A stretch of DNA of 54,980 nt from NCBI RefSeq assembly GCF_009650435.1, contig NZ_VVIP01000031.1:1-54980 (forward strand). The letters are read 5' to 3'. Position 1 is the stretch's first letter, and the number at the start of each line of letters is the position of its first letter. Positions 33,907-44,700 of the stretch are shown one piece after another. The notes beneath the pieces are model-generated. The model did no database searches. It was not told the origin of the DNA and saw only the letters and a list, made by a program, of their open reading frames with translations. Position numbers and translations under genes: made by a program. The stretch is from Foetidibacter luteolus. Lineage in GTDB: Bacteria; Bacteroidota; Bacteroidia; Chitinophagales; Chitinophagaceae.

Positions 33907-36900
33907 ATGAAGTTATCCATCGTTATGTTCTGCGCTGCGGTATGGTTGTGTAACCCGGTTAAAACAATAGCGCAGCAGCCCCTTTTCCAATTGCTTAATG
34001 GTAGTGAAACAGGCATCACCTTCAGCAACAACATTAATGAAACAGAGAACCTGAACGTACTGGCCTACGAGTACTTTTATAACGGTGGCGGCGTTGCCGT
34101 TGGCGATGTAAACAACGATGGCCTGGAAGATGTTTTTTTTACCGCCAACATGGGCGAAAACAAACTTTACCTTAACCAGGGCAGCCTTAAGTTTAAAGAT
34201 ATTACCAAAGAAACAGGCAGGGAATTGCAGGGCCGTAAAGGCGGCTGGAAAACCGGCGTAACCATGGCTGATGTAAACGGCGATGGGCTACTGGATATTT
34301 ACATTTGCTATTCCGGCAAAGTAGATGCCGATACCCGCCGCAACCAGCTTTTTATTAACCAGGGTAATTTAAAGTTTACGGAAAAAGCAAAGGAATACGG
34401 CCTTGATGACCCAGGATATGGTACCAAAGCTGTATTCTTTGATATGGATAACGACGGCGACCTGGACATGTTTTTGCTTAACCACAATGTTATTAAAGTA
34501 AGCAACCTGGAACTTGCCAAATACCGGGGGGATGTGGATGAACTGGCTGGTGATAAGCTTTTTGAAAATAAGGGCAGCCGGTTTGAGGATGTGTCTAAAA
34601 AAGCGGGCATTCATCAAAACCCGCTCACGTTTGGGCTGGGTGTAGCCACGGCGGACATTAACCAGGATGGCTGGCAGGACATTTATGTAACCAATGACTA
34701 TACGGAGCAGGATTATATCTACATCAACAATAAGAACGGTACTTTCTCCGATAAAACAAAAGACTGTTTTCGCCACCTGGCCCAGTTTTCCATGGGCGTT
34801 GATATTGCAGACTTTAACAACGACGCCTTACCTGATATTCTTACGCTGGATATGCTGCCCGAGGATAACCGCCGGCAAAAACTGTTGCAGTTGCAGGAAA
34901 ACTACGAGATATACCAGCTTATGATTGACCAGGACCTGCAGAAGCAATACATGCGCAACATGCTGCAACTGAACAATGGCGATGGTACCTTTAGCGAGAT
35001 AGCGCAGGTGGCCGGTATTTCCAACACCGACTGGAGCTGGGCGCCTTTGTTCGCGGATTTTGACAACGATGGTTATAAAGACTTGTTTGTTACCAACGGT
35101 TACCTGCGTGACTATACCAACAAAGATTTTTTGAAGTATTGGGGCGACTACAAAGTGAGAAAAGTTGTTGACCGTGAGCCCATACAATTGATGGACCTGA
35201 TTAAGGCCATGCCTGTTACGCGTTACCCCAACTATATTTTCAGAAACAACCACGACCTTACTTTTTCCAACAAACAAAAAGAATGGGGGTTTGAGCAGCC
35301 GAAAATTTCCAGCGGGGCCGTTTTTGCCGACCTGGATAAAGATGGCGACCTAGACCTTATTATTAACAACATTAACCAGGAAGCTTTTGTGTACCGCAAT
35401 AACAGCCGGGAGCAAAATAACAGCGCTTACCTGTCTTTACGTTTAAAAAATAATACCCCTAATACCGCCGCCCTTGGCGCCAAGGCTTATTTGTATGCCG
35501 GTGGCATGGTGCAATACCAGGAGGTTAACCCCAACCGTGGTTACCTTTCTTCCGTATCTACACTTTTGCATTTTGGCCTTGGCAACATGCAGAAAATTGA
35601 TTCTGTAAAAATCGTGTGGCCAGATCAGTCCAGTCAACTGCTTACGGCCGTGCAGACCAACCAGTTACTGGAGGTTGAAAAACAAGGCAACGCACCTGCT
35701 GCTGCCGTTGAAGCAACCGCCGGCAAAAGCTATTTTACGCCTGCGCCAGCCATTATTGAGTATAAACATGAAGAGTTTACGGAGAATGATTTTAAACGCC
35801 AGTTGCTCATGCTGTTCATGTATTCCAAAACGGCGCCCATTATGGCCAAAGGCGACATCAATAAAGATGGGCTGGATGATATTTTTATAAGTGGTGATAA
35901 AAATAAAGCCGGTAAAATTTATTTGCAGCAGGCAGGCGGCAAATTCGCCCCGCTGGATTTGAATTTTGTGGATGAAAATGTATCCACCGTTGCCGCGGCT
36001 GCCTTCTTTGATGCCAACGGCGATGGCTGGCAAGACCTTTACCTGGCCAAAGGCGGTTACGCTTTGTGGGAGCCGGGCATGGCAGCATTGCAGGACGAGC
36101 TTTACCTTAGCGACGGCAAAGGCGGTTTTGTATATGACCAAAGTTACCTGCCCGATTTAACAGCCAACAGCAAAAGCTGCATAAAGCCTTGCGACTACGA
36201 TAACGACGGCGACCTTGACCTTTTTATAGGAGGGCGTGTTGTACCTGGCAAATACCCGGTAGCGCCGATAAGCTATTTACTTACCAACGATGGTAAAGGC
36301 CATTTTACTGCAACCCCGGCCGCCTTTAACCAGGTGGGCATGGTAACGGATGCGCACTGGGCCGACCTTAATAATGATGGCCGCAAAGACCTTGTACTGT
36401 GCGGCGAGTTTATGCCGGTAAAAGTATTCATCAATTTGCCCGGCGGGTTTGAAGACAGGACTACAGAATACTTTGATAAGCCGGATAACGGCTTTTGGTT
36501 TGCCATGCAATTCGCTGATGTGAATGGTGATGGCCGGCAGGATATTATAGCCGGTAACCTGGGCCTTAACTCGCAGGTGCAGGTATCGGATAAACAGCCC
36601 GGCGAATTGTATTTTGCCGATTTTGATGACAACGGTTCTATTGATCCTTTCTTTAATTTTTACGTGCAGGGCAAAAGCTATCCTTTTGTAAGCCGCGACG
36701 AACTGAATGAGCAGATTTACCCCATGCGTAAAAAATTTACCAGCTATAAAGACTATGCAGACGCTACCATGCAGCAGTTGTTCAGCGAGGCTGAATTAAG
36801 CAAAGCGGGCAAGCTTACGGTAGCTGAAAACCGTACAGTTTGCTACCTTAACCGTGGCGGCAAATTTGTAAAAACTTTGCTGCCTTTGCAGGCACAGTTT

Positions 36901-37194
36901 TCTATGGTTACCAAAATCATTACCAACGATTTTACCGGTGATGGAAAAACCGATGTGTTGTTGTTAGGCAACCATACTGACAACCGGCTTAAGCTGGGCA
37001 GCATTGATGCAAACTATGGTTGCCTGCTGGCCGGTGATGGCAAAGGTGGCTTTACGTATGTTTCCCAACCCGTATCTGGCCTTAGCATAAAGGGCGATGT
37101 AAAATCTGCCGAGGAGTTAAATATAAATGGCAGCAAGTACCTTGCGGTAGGCATATCAAATACCGGGCTGGTGTTTTATAAGCAGGGCAAATAG
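33907..37194 (+). CDS. FG-GAP/VCBS repeat protein with ASPIC/UnbV domain
   Basis: This secreted protein of about 1095 residues has the ATG at 33907 heading its signal peptide (LSIVMFCAAVWLCNP); a TTG seven codons earlier is less likely. About fourteen calcium-binding-type FG-GAP repeats are visible, for example DVNNDGLEDVFFT, DVNGDGLLDIYI, DMDNDGDLDMFL, DFDNDGYKDLFVT and DYDNDGDLDLFIGG. An ASPIC/UnbV-like domain (NPNRGYLSSVSTLLHFGLG, VKIVWPDQSSQ) lies between the first seven and the second seven. Such CRTAC1-like proteins are expected to form beta-propellers on the cell surface and often accompany Sus systems. Here the nearest Sus pair is 3 kb downstream. Flanked by identical 84-bp direct repeats. 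Confidence 0.92.
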   Translation: MKLSIVMFCAAVWLCNPVKTIAQQPLFQLLNGSETGITFSNNINETENLNVLAYEYFYNGGGVAVGDVNNDGLEDVFFTANMGENKLYLNQGSLKFKDITKETGRELQGRKGGWKTGVTMADVNGDGLLDIYICYSGKVDADTRRNQLFINQGNLKFTEKAKEYGLDDPGYGTKAVFFDMDNDGDLDMFLLNHNVIKVSNLELAKYRGDVDELAGDKLFENKGSRFEDVSKKAGIHQNPLTFGLGVATADINQDGWQDIYVTNDYTEQDYIYINNKNGTFSDKTKDCFRHLAQFSMGVDIADFNNDALPDILTLDMLPEDNRRQKLLQLQENYEIYQLMIDQDLQKQYMRNMLQLNNGDGTFSEIAQVAGISNTDWSWAPLFADFDNDGYKDLFVTNGYLRDYTNKDFLKYWGDYKVRKVVDREPIQLMDLIKAMPVTRYPNYIFRNNHDLTFSNKQKEWGFEQPKISSGAVFADLDKDGDLDLIINNINQEAFVYRNNSREQNNSAYLSLRLKNNTPNTAALGAKAYLYAGGMVQYQEVNPNRGYLSSVSTLLHFGLGNMQKIDSVKIVWPDQSSQLLTAVQTNQLLEVEKQGNAPAAAVEATAGKSYFTPAPAIIEYKHEEFTENDFKRQLLMLFMYSKTAPIMAKGDINKDGLDDIFISGDKNKAGKIYLQQAGGKFAPLDLNFVDENVSTVAAAAFFDANGDGWQDLYLAKGGYALWEPGMAALQDELYLSDGKGGFVYDQSYLPDLTANSKSCIKPCDYDNDGDLDLFIGGRVVPGKYPVAPISYLLTNDGKGHFTATPAAFNQVGMVTDAHWADLNNDGRKDLVLCGEFMPVKVFINLPGGFEDRTTEYFDKPDNGFWFAMQFADVNGDGRQDIIAGNLGLNSQVQVSDKQPGELYFADFDDNGSIDPFFNFYVQGKSYPFVSRDELNEQIYPMRKKFTSYKDYADATMQQLFSEAELSKAGKLTVAENRTVCYLNRGGKFVKTLLPLQAQFSMVTKIITNDFTGDGKTDVLLLGNHTDNRLKLGSIDANYGCLLAGDGKGGFTYVSQPVSGLSIKGDVKSAEELNINGSKYLAVGISNTGLVFYKQGK

Positions 37195-37637
37195 CTGCGC
37201 TATTTGCAGAATGATACTTATGGGCCCGGCAGTGTGAACTACTATGAGGCTTTACTTGCGTCGCACTCTTGTACATTCTGTTCTTTATGCGGCAATGTGC
37301 AGCAGGTTGTTGTTGTTAAGAAAACGAATGTCAGGTTGAGTCCCGAAATTTCGGGATCGAAACCGGGTTATACAAGTCGCTTTTTCACGAATACGCCTTC
37401 GACAAGCTCAGGCTGACAGTTTAATTTAATGACATGTTTAGCAGGTTGTAACTGTTCAATGTTCTTTTGTTGAAAGTTTAATGTTGTGGAAAGATGCAAT
37501 GGTACCTGGGCTGAAAAGCCGCCCAATGAACCGAACGATGAACGTAGTGCGACGCAACAGGCGATGCCATGAAATACCGTTGCTGGTCACCAAAATCTAA
37601 AAATAAACCGAAGGTTTATAAAAGGAACCATATGGGG
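37195..37637. repeat. Intergenic repeat cluster: partial family B, CCTTCGACAAGCTCAGG element, full family B
   Basis: No gene is supported. Bases 37217-37305 hold TATGGGCCCGGC, TTGCGTCGCACTCTTGTAC and TATGCGGCA, also found at 54318-54395. Bases 37328-37418 form an inverted TGTCAGGTTGAG/CTCAGGCTGACA element, with an inner CCCGAAATTTCGGG hairpin. Bases 37505-37595 are the second of two family B copies that share an identical 84-base stretch (37512-37595). Confidence 0.7.
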
Positions 37638-38516
37638 TTATCTCTGTATTTCAGGTTCGGTTTTAACACGGTATTCTTTGGGGGAGAGACCGGTGGTTTT
37701 TTTGAAAATTTTATTGAAGTTGGATAGTGTTTTATACCCGCACTGGAAAGCTACTTCGGAAATATTCAATGTGGTTTCCTGCAAAAAACGACAGGCGTTA
37801 GAGATGCGTACTTCGTTTAAATATTCTACAAAATGGCGGTTGGTGCGCTGCTTGAACAGGCGGCAGAAAGCGGTGGGCGTAAGGTTGGCAATTCTTGAAA
37901 TATCTTCCAGCGAAATATCATTAAAGTAGTTGTTGTTGATGTGTTTGTAAACCTCGGATAACCTGTCGCTTTTGCTTTGCAGCATGGTGCCGCCATAGCC
38001 CTGGTTAGTAATATATTCAACTTCGTTTGAGGTAGAGAGTGTATTTAGAATTTCCAGCAGGCCAATGATACGGTCAAAGTTTTTCTTTTTGGTAAGCTTC
38101 TGCATTTTATCGGCCACCTGTTTTTGTGTTTTGCCGATGATTTTTATGCCCCGCCCCGCTTTGGTAAACAGCTCGTTTATCTTGCTGCTTTCTTTAAGCT
38201 CGTAAAAATTTTTAGAGAACACTTCTTTGTTAAAGTAAACCACGATGGCTTTGGCACGCAGGTTGGCAAAGCCTTTATAAAATATTTCGTCGTTAAGCCA
38301 CACATGCGGCAGGTTGGAGCCAAGGAAAACCATATCTCCGGCGCTGAAACTATCCAGCTTGTCGCCAATGATGCGCTTGCCATAGCCTTCCTGTATAAAT
38401 ACAAGTTCTAACTCCGGGTGAAAATGAAAGGGGGCTTTGCTGTAAGGTTCGTCTCTTTCAATTACGGCAATATAACTATGCAATGCGTTGGTAATTTCTG
38501 TCTGCAGGGCTTTCAT
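37638..38516 (-). CDS. AraC family transcriptional regulator
   Basis: This 292-residue protein has an N-terminal cupin-like sensing domain (FHFHPELELVFIQEGYGKRIIG, SAGDMVFLGSNLPHVW) and a C-terminal double helix-turn-helix (about residues 186-285: ISLEDISRIANLTPTAFCRLFKQ and ISEVAFQCGYKTLSNFNKIFKKTTGLSP). This is the sugar/ligand-responsive AraC type. It lies downstream of the haloperoxidase gene on the same strand, with its start 57 bases after that stop. It may regulate the haloperoxidase or Sus genes, which is inference from position. Confidence 0.93.
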   Translation of the reverse strand: MKALQTEITNALHSYIAVIERDEPYSKAPFHFHPELELVFIQEGYGKRIIGDKLDSFSAGDMVFLGSNLPHVWLNDEIFYKGFANLRAKAIVVYFNKEVFSKNFYELKESSKINELFTKAGRGIKIIGKTQKQVADKMQKLTKKKNFDRIIGLLEILNTLSTSNEVEYITNQGYGGTMLQSKSDRLSEVYKHINNNYFNDISLEDISRIANLTPTAFCRLFKQRTNRHFVEYLNEVRISNACRFLQETTLNISEVAFQCGYKTLSNFNKIFKKTTGLSPKEYRVKTEPEIQR

Positions 38517-38572
38517 GCTACAAATTCCTTTAATAAACAGTTTTGCAAGTAACGTAAAATTATTGATACCGG

Positions 38573-39892
38573 TTAAAGCAATGGCGTAACACCCGCCTGT
38601 TTAATTTTAGTAACTATGTGGTTGCCGATGGCCCGCCCCTGTTGCTGGCCGTTTTCAATGGCATCGCGGTAGTGAATGCCGCCATAAAGCCGGGAGATGG
38701 CAGCTTCGTTGGCGGCATGCCTGAAGGAGCTAAAACTTCGGGGGGCCAGCTCAAACATTTCCTCAGAGTTATCGGTGTAAGTAAAGTTATCGCCAAACAG
38801 GTAAGTAAGCACTTCCGCAGAAGCGGTTGAAATAACACTGTGGCCGCTGGTATATTCAGGAAAGGGCGGCGTTTGCAGCAGCGGCTGCCATTTGGGATTG
38901 ATGTATCGGTTAATATAAGTTTCCGGCCTGATGCGGTTGCTGCGGTATTTTTCATCCCAGCAACTGATGAAAGCGTCCATCAAAACAGCGCCTTCTATGG
39001 TAAGTGCGGCAATAGATTTATTAAAATCCAGCGCCGCTTTTTCTGCAGCAATGGACGTAATGTTCATCCAGTGGCCGCCAGGGCTTATTTTTTTAAAGCC
39101 CAATGCCATGTGGCCCGAACTGCTTACGGCAAAAGGATTGCAATCCCAAAAGCCGGCAATATTCAGTTGCTCCTGCGTTGGCTTTAATGATACATCATAC
39201 ACTTCTTTTCCAAGCTTATAAAATTCACTCGCGGTATCCTTGCTGAATGTTACCGGCGGGATGGGTATAAATTCATTGCAGGAGTCAATCAAAAGTGGTT
39301 TTACAGTTTTCCAGTTAGGCTCAACTGCTTCCATATAAGCCGGTGGCGTTGGATACCAGTAAGCATCGCCTTTAACGGGTGTGTAACGAAGCCTGGCGCT
39401 AAGGCGGTTATAATTATCCTTTTTGGAGAACCCTGCAACCTGTTGTGCCACTTCCTTAGCCACTGCTACGGACTGCTCTATAACTTTTTGCGGTAGTTTA
39501 TTTTTTCGTAAAAGCCTTATGTATTTGTCCTGCTCCTGTTCAAGCGTAAACCCTGAAGGCAGCATAAGCCTGCCTGTTTCGTAAATGCAGTACACGGCAG
39601 CGGCCTGGTAGTTGTAGCTTTCTTTGGGGGCGGTAAGGGTAACCTGCGGAAAAGATTTTACCAGCCTGGACAGCGGTATCATTTTTGGGTCTTGCAAACA
39701 AGCTATTTCATAAGCGCCCATAAGGCAATAAGCATAATACCGGCTGGCAGCGGGCGGGTTAACTACATCATGCATCATTACCATGGACAGGGAAAAGACA
39801 GCCGGTTTAATTTGTTCGGCGGCCTTAAAATTTTTCTGAGCTGGCAGTTGTGCGGCAATAAGCAGTAAGATGAACAAATTAATTTTTTTCAT
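38573..39892 (-). CDS. Vanadium-dependent haloperoxidase / PAP2-family protein
   Basis: This 439-residue protein has a signal peptide (INLFILLLIAAQLPA). The three vanadate/phosphate-binding motifs are present: K315-YRSNRIRP (Lys315, Arg322), EYTSGHS (Ser349-Gly350-His351) and SRLYGGIHYRD (Arg401, His407, Asp410). It could be either a haloperoxidase or a lipid/phospho-compound phosphatase; the acid phosphatase and VHPO families share these residues, and the Bacteroidetes relatives are mostly called haloperoxidase. It is exported, probably to the periplasm or surface. It lies between SusD and AraC on the same strand. Confidence 0.9.
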   Translation of the reverse strand: MKKINLFILLLIAAQLPAQKNFKAAEQIKPAVFSLSMVMMHDVVNPPAASRYYAYCLMGAYEIACLQDPKMIPLSRLVKSFPQVTLTAPKESYNYQAAAVYCIYETGRLMLPSGFTLEQEQDKYIRLLRKNKLPQKVIEQSVAVAKEVAQQVAGFSKKDNYNRLSARLRYTPVKGDAYWYPTPPAYMEAVEPNWKTVKPLLIDSCNEFIPIPPVTFSKDTASEFYKLGKEVYDVSLKPTQEQLNIAGFWDCNPFAVSSSGHMALGFKKISPGGHWMNITSIAAEKAALDFNKSIAALTIEGAVLMDAFISCWDEKYRSNRIRPETYINRYINPKWQPLLQTPPFPEYTSGHSVISTASAEVLTYLFGDNFTYTDNSEEMFELAPRSFSSFRHAANEAAISRLYGGIHYRDAIENGQQQGRAIGNHIVTKIKQAGVTPLL

Positions 39893-40021
39893 GCTCGGCT
39901 TTGTCTGGTTATAAAGGGGCTGCTGGTTGGGTAACTGGCAAATACATTTTACGCTTAAAGATAGTATTTACTCCTGCCCCATTGGTATTGGCTTTACTGT
40001 GAATGTAAGATTTGAATTGGT

Positions 40022-40055
40022 AAAAAAGACAAGACCACCAGGTGGTGGTCTTGTC
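40022..40055 (-). terminator. Rho-independent terminator of the susCD transcript
   Basis: GACAAGACCACC (40028-40039) pairs with GGTGGTCTTGTC (40044-40055) around a four-base loop, a perfect 12-bp stem. On the minus strand it is followed by six T residues. It is about 35 bases past the susD stop. Confidence 0.85.
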
Positions 40056-40089
40056 AAAAGGAAACTCAAACTGCTACGAAAGAAAGAGT

Positions 40090-41715
40090 TTATTTATCCC
40101 ACCAGATGCGGGAAGTCCAGTTGTCGCCACCACTTAATCCACTAACCGCGGTTTGATAGTTTTCTCTATTATTGCTGGATTCGCCGGATGGATAAGGCTG
40201 CCTGCGAGGAATTGCACCGCCAGAAAAATTACCAGTATAATTTACAGGAGTAAGTTTTGGATAATCAGTTCTTCTCCAGTTGCTCCATGATTCAGCAAAA
40301 TTCCATACAAGACCTGTTGTGGCCCAGTATTGCGTACTGATCATTTCAATTGATTTTTCTGTTGATGAAACATCCAGCGGATGAGCCGTTGCATAAGCAT
40401 CTGCATCTGCGGCACTGATAACGGCTGTTGAGCCATAAACTGCCAGAGCCTGCAATGCACCGGATACTGCATTTTTGTAGTGCTGGGATGCGGTAGCGCC
40501 AACACTGTAGCCACGGGCCGCAGCCTCAGCAAGCAGTAATTCAGATTCTGCATAAGTTAGAATAAACAAGGGTTTGCTTCTTTCGCCATATACAGATTTC
40601 CTGGGCCTTGAATATTTTCCAACAGCGGCTGCAACATCACCTGTAATAGCAGGATCTGCAGGAGAAGTGCCAGGATAGCCTGGTGCTGTTGTGATATTTT
40701 TAGCAGAGGCGGGAATTAAATCATAACCATTTGGCTGCCCAATTTGCTCACTAGCCGTATTGTCTCCTGCCAAGGCCTGGTTATTGTTGTTAGCCAAGCC
40801 TGTTGCAGGCACTTCTGCTACAATACTTAAGCGGGGGTCATCAGCCGCTTTCAGGTAGTCAATCATTGTTTTGCTCCAGCGAACCTGGTAAAAATCTGTA
40901 GCAACCAGCCATGCACTTACGTTAGGGTTGCTATAGCCATTGCCTTCATCATTTTTAAAGTACACATCTTCTCCGCTGGCAAGTGTTCCGCCTGCGGCAG
41001 CTTTTTCTGCCCAGGTTTTTGCTGTTGCAGCATCAGCCTTGGTTAAACGCATGGCCAAACGCAACATAAGGGAGTAACCAAATCTTTTCCATTTTGCTAC
41101 ATCACCACCTAGTGAGGAGATATCCGCAGTAGGTTTGGGCTTTGAAGCGTCCATGGATGTTAATGCAGCATCTAAGTCTGAAAGTAGCGCAGTGTATAAT
41201 GCCTGTTGTTTATCATACACCGGAAGCGTTATACCTTCTTTTGCCTTGTATGCTTCAGTGTAGGGGCAATCACCATAAATGTCAGTAATGTATTGCGCAT
41301 TCAAAACTTTCATAATGGTTGCTGCGGCATTAATGTTTACCCAATCTGCATCATCCTTATGGTTTACTAAGATTTCGTTAGCCAGGCTTCCGGAACGATA
41401 ACAGTTATTCCAGCTACTCTGAACATACGAATTGGTATTGCTTGATTCTACATATTTATCCGCATTGGTATAATAATCCCCGTTAACTGTTGCCATGGAG
41501 AAAATTTGCACCCATCCGCTCTGAAAAAGTATAGGGCCTGCATAACCACTTATGCCGGAGGCATAGTTTCGCTGGCTGCTTGAAAGGAAATAGTTGGCGT
41601 CGAACTGATCAGGACTTGCCTGAGTTGGATCTGTATTTATTTTATCGAAGTCTTTGGTGCAACTTCCCAGAAGGAGCAAGCCCCACAAAGACATATATAA
41701 AAAGGATTTCTTCAT
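40090..41715 (-). CDS. SusD/RagB-family outer membrane lipoprotein
   Basis: This 541-residue protein has a lipoprotein signal (MSLWGLLLLGSC, lipobox LGSC, then TKDFDKINTDP). The mature part matches the SusD-like_2 branch, with the QWATTGLVWNFAESWSNWRR segment near the C-terminus and AQYITDIYGDCPYTEAYK in the middle. SusD proteins sit on the outer leaflet and capture glycan or peptide nutrients for the SusC channel. The gene begins 42 bases after the susC stop, so both are in one transcript, which ends at the hairpin at 40022-40055. Confidence 0.95.
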   Translation of the reverse strand: MKKSFLYMSLWGLLLLGSCTKDFDKINTDPTQASPDQFDANYFLSSSQRNYASGISGYAGPILFQSGWVQIFSMATVNGDYYTNADKYVESSNTNSYVQSSWNNCYRSGSLANEILVNHKDDADWVNINAAATIMKVLNAQYITDIYGDCPYTEAYKAKEGITLPVYDKQQALYTALLSDLDAALTSMDASKPKPTADISSLGGDVAKWKRFGYSLMLRLAMRLTKADAATAKTWAEKAAAGGTLASGEDVYFKNDEGNGYSNPNVSAWLVATDFYQVRWSKTMIDYLKAADDPRLSIVAEVPATGLANNNNQALAGDNTASEQIGQPNGYDLIPASAKNITTAPGYPGTSPADPAITGDVAAAVGKYSRPRKSVYGERSKPLFILTYAESELLLAEAAARGYSVGATASQHYKNAVSGALQALAVYGSTAVISAADADAYATAHPLDVSSTEKSIEMISTQYWATTGLVWNFAESWSNWRRTDYPKLTPVNYTGNFSGGAIPRRQPYPSGESSNNRENYQTAVSGLSGGDNWTSRIWWDK

Positions 41716-41757
41716 ATAAGTTTTTTTAATTTTTGTTTGGCAAACGCTAATACAATG

Positions 41758-44700
41758 CTATTTCTTAAACTTAAGATTTACGTTAATACCGAATGACCTT
41801 GTTGAAGGAAGACTAGTACCTTCTATACCTGCATACCTGATGCTGGAAGCAAAGTTGGCTTCGGGATCAATGTTATCGCTCTTTCTCATCAATATCGCAA
41901 GGTTCCTTGCAACAAATGATATTTGAATTGCGCTAAAGAGCGGTACATTTTTAAGGGCATCACCAGATATTGTATAGCCCAGCGTTATTTGCCTTAATTT
42001 GATGTAATCGCCGCTTACCACAGAGGTGGATGTTACATTATTAGCCAGGGCTGTATAATAATCTTGCGCACTGGCTTTGGTGGTATTAGCGGTTCCATCT
42101 GCATGTACACCTGTAGTTATGCCATCCCTGCCAACGAGGGTCATTTTATGAAGGCCTCTTCTAAGAGCATAGTATTCTGTTGCAGAAAGTATCTTATTGC
42201 CAAAATTGTAGTCAACCAGGAAAGAAAGGTTGAGGTTTTTGTAATTGAACTCGTTATTCCAACCGCCATAATATTTCGGTAATACACTTCCCAGTTTTAC
42301 CAGGTCTCCTCTTACAGGTAAGCCAGAACCATCAACTATCATTTCCCCTTTGGCAGAACGTGCATAGTCGTATGCTAATATCTGCGGGCCGGCAAAACCT
42401 ACTACGTATGAAGTAACCGCATTTCCAAGTGTACCTCTGTTTTGTCCCAGGTTCTGATTTTTGTTGTCGGCATCAGTTTGCAGGATCTTGTTGCTAACTG
42501 CAGTAAAGTTGGCTGTTGATATCCAGCTAAAGTCTTTGCCTTTAACCGGCGTAGCTGTTACCTGCACTTCTAAGCCGCTGTTACGTGTAGAGCCAGTACC
42601 TACAAAACCGCTGGTAGCACCTGTTGCCGGGCTGTACGTTGCAGGCATGATCTCATTCTTTGTTTTCTTGGTGAACCATGCAACGTCAAAGTTTAGCCTG
42701 CTGTTAAGGAAGCGTAATTCAGTACCAATTTCAAATTCAGTTGTTACGAATGGTTTTAAGAACAGGTTAGGCAAATCCGTACTAAAGTTACCCAAAGGAA
42801 TTCCTCCTAAGGGGCTTCCCAAAGAATAGTACAACGCTGTTTTGTATGCTTCGGTAAGCTCACCACTGGTTTGCGCATAAGAAACCCTGAGTTTTCCGAA
42901 ATTCAAATTCTTGATATTGGTCAACTCAGAGAACACCAGGCTCGCAGAAACTGAAGGGGTAAATATTTTATTGTCATTAATAGGCAGTGTTGAATACGCG
43001 TCGTACCTGCCTGTTGTGTTTATTGTAAGGAAGTTCTTGTATGCAAGGTCAACAGTGTAGTAACCAGAGTTAATTTCTGTTTTCCAGAAGTCATAGTTGG
43101 AATTGGGATCTGTTCTGGGGTTTCTTACATTAGAAAGCGTGTACAGGTAAGGTACAAGGAAGTAACTGCCACCTACTGCAGTTTTTTCATATTGGTTTTT
43201 CCTTTTGTTGGCACCCAGAGCAACATCCAGGTTAATATCCTGGGTAAGTTTACGTGTTACACCTACCAAGGCATCAAGATTTAATTCATACTGGCTTGAT
43301 TTTGCAAGGTCCTGTAGGTTACCATGTTTGTCTGCTGTATAAGCAGTTCCCCAGGGTTCTACTTTAAACAAGTCATCATTGGATAAGTCATACCCGATCC
43401 TTGCTTGCGCATAAAGCCAATCGGTAAAATTATAACGTGCAGAAGAAGAAGTTATAAGCCTTTTTCTGCCAAGGTTGTTTACATATTGGTTTACAACAAA
43501 CCATGGATTACTTACATATTCGTCATCACTAAATTGTGTTTCAAAACCTGAAACTGGATCAAAACCCGGGGCAAAGATCTTCTGATCAACGTTTGTCGCC
43601 AGGAATTGGAAGTTATTGGGGTTCATTGGGCCGTCGCTTAACTGGGCCCTGTTGGTTGATTTTTCATCAACGTAGTTGGCGCTTACGTTAACAGTCAACT
43701 TGGGGGTAATTTTTGCCTCTGCATTCAGGTTAATGGTCTTTCTGTCAAGCCCGCTGTTTCTAACGATCGAATTGTTGTCCATGTTAGATAAAGAGAGCCT
43801 AAAAGAACCAAATTCACTGCCGTTCGAAAGGGAAACCGTGTTTGTGAAGGTAGTACCTGTACGATAAAACCGGCTCATATTATCTTTAACAGCAGAATAA
43901 GCATAACTATTCCCATCAAACTGAATCACCTGGCTGCCATCAAGTTTTGAACCCCAGCTCATACGGTTAGAGTTTCGGGCAGACAATGCGTCCGAAGGTT
44001 TCGTTCCACCTGTACCCTGACCGTATTCATACTGGAAGTCTGTATTGTTCATTGCTTTATCAGCCATGAAGTTGGAATTGTAATCAACAGAAAAATTGCC
44101 TTTCTTACCAGTTTTAGTAGTGATGATAATAACACCGTTAGAAGCCCTTGCACCGTACAATGCGGATGCTGATTGCCCTTTAAGTACGGTCATTGTTTCA
44201 ATATCATCAGGGTTCAGGTTTCCAATGCCATCTCCATTGTCAGAGCCTCCCCATTCGCCAGAACTACCTCTCTGGGTATTATCCATAGGAACACCATTTA
44301 TAATATACAAGGGAGAGCCGCCTGAATTCATACTTGGCATGCCGCGTAACAAAACCTTAGCTGTTCCACCCGGGCCACCACTGCTACCGGTTACTTTTAA
44401 GCCTGCAACCCGGCCGCTTAGGGAGTTAGCAACGTTAGTTTCCCTTGCCTTATTTAGCTGGTCTCCACCTACGGTTGTAACCGCGTAGCCTACTTTCCTG
44501 GCAGCTTTGGAAATACCAAGAGCGGTTACCACTACTTCAGATGTAGTACCCGCCTGCTCTTCCAATGATACATTTATTGAGGTCTCTCCTTCCGCTACAG
44601 CAACAGTTTTTGTTGCATAGCCAACATAAGAAAATTCCAGGGATACAGCGCCTGATGGAATTGCCAAAGAGAATTTGCCATCATTGCCTGTAACCGCGGC

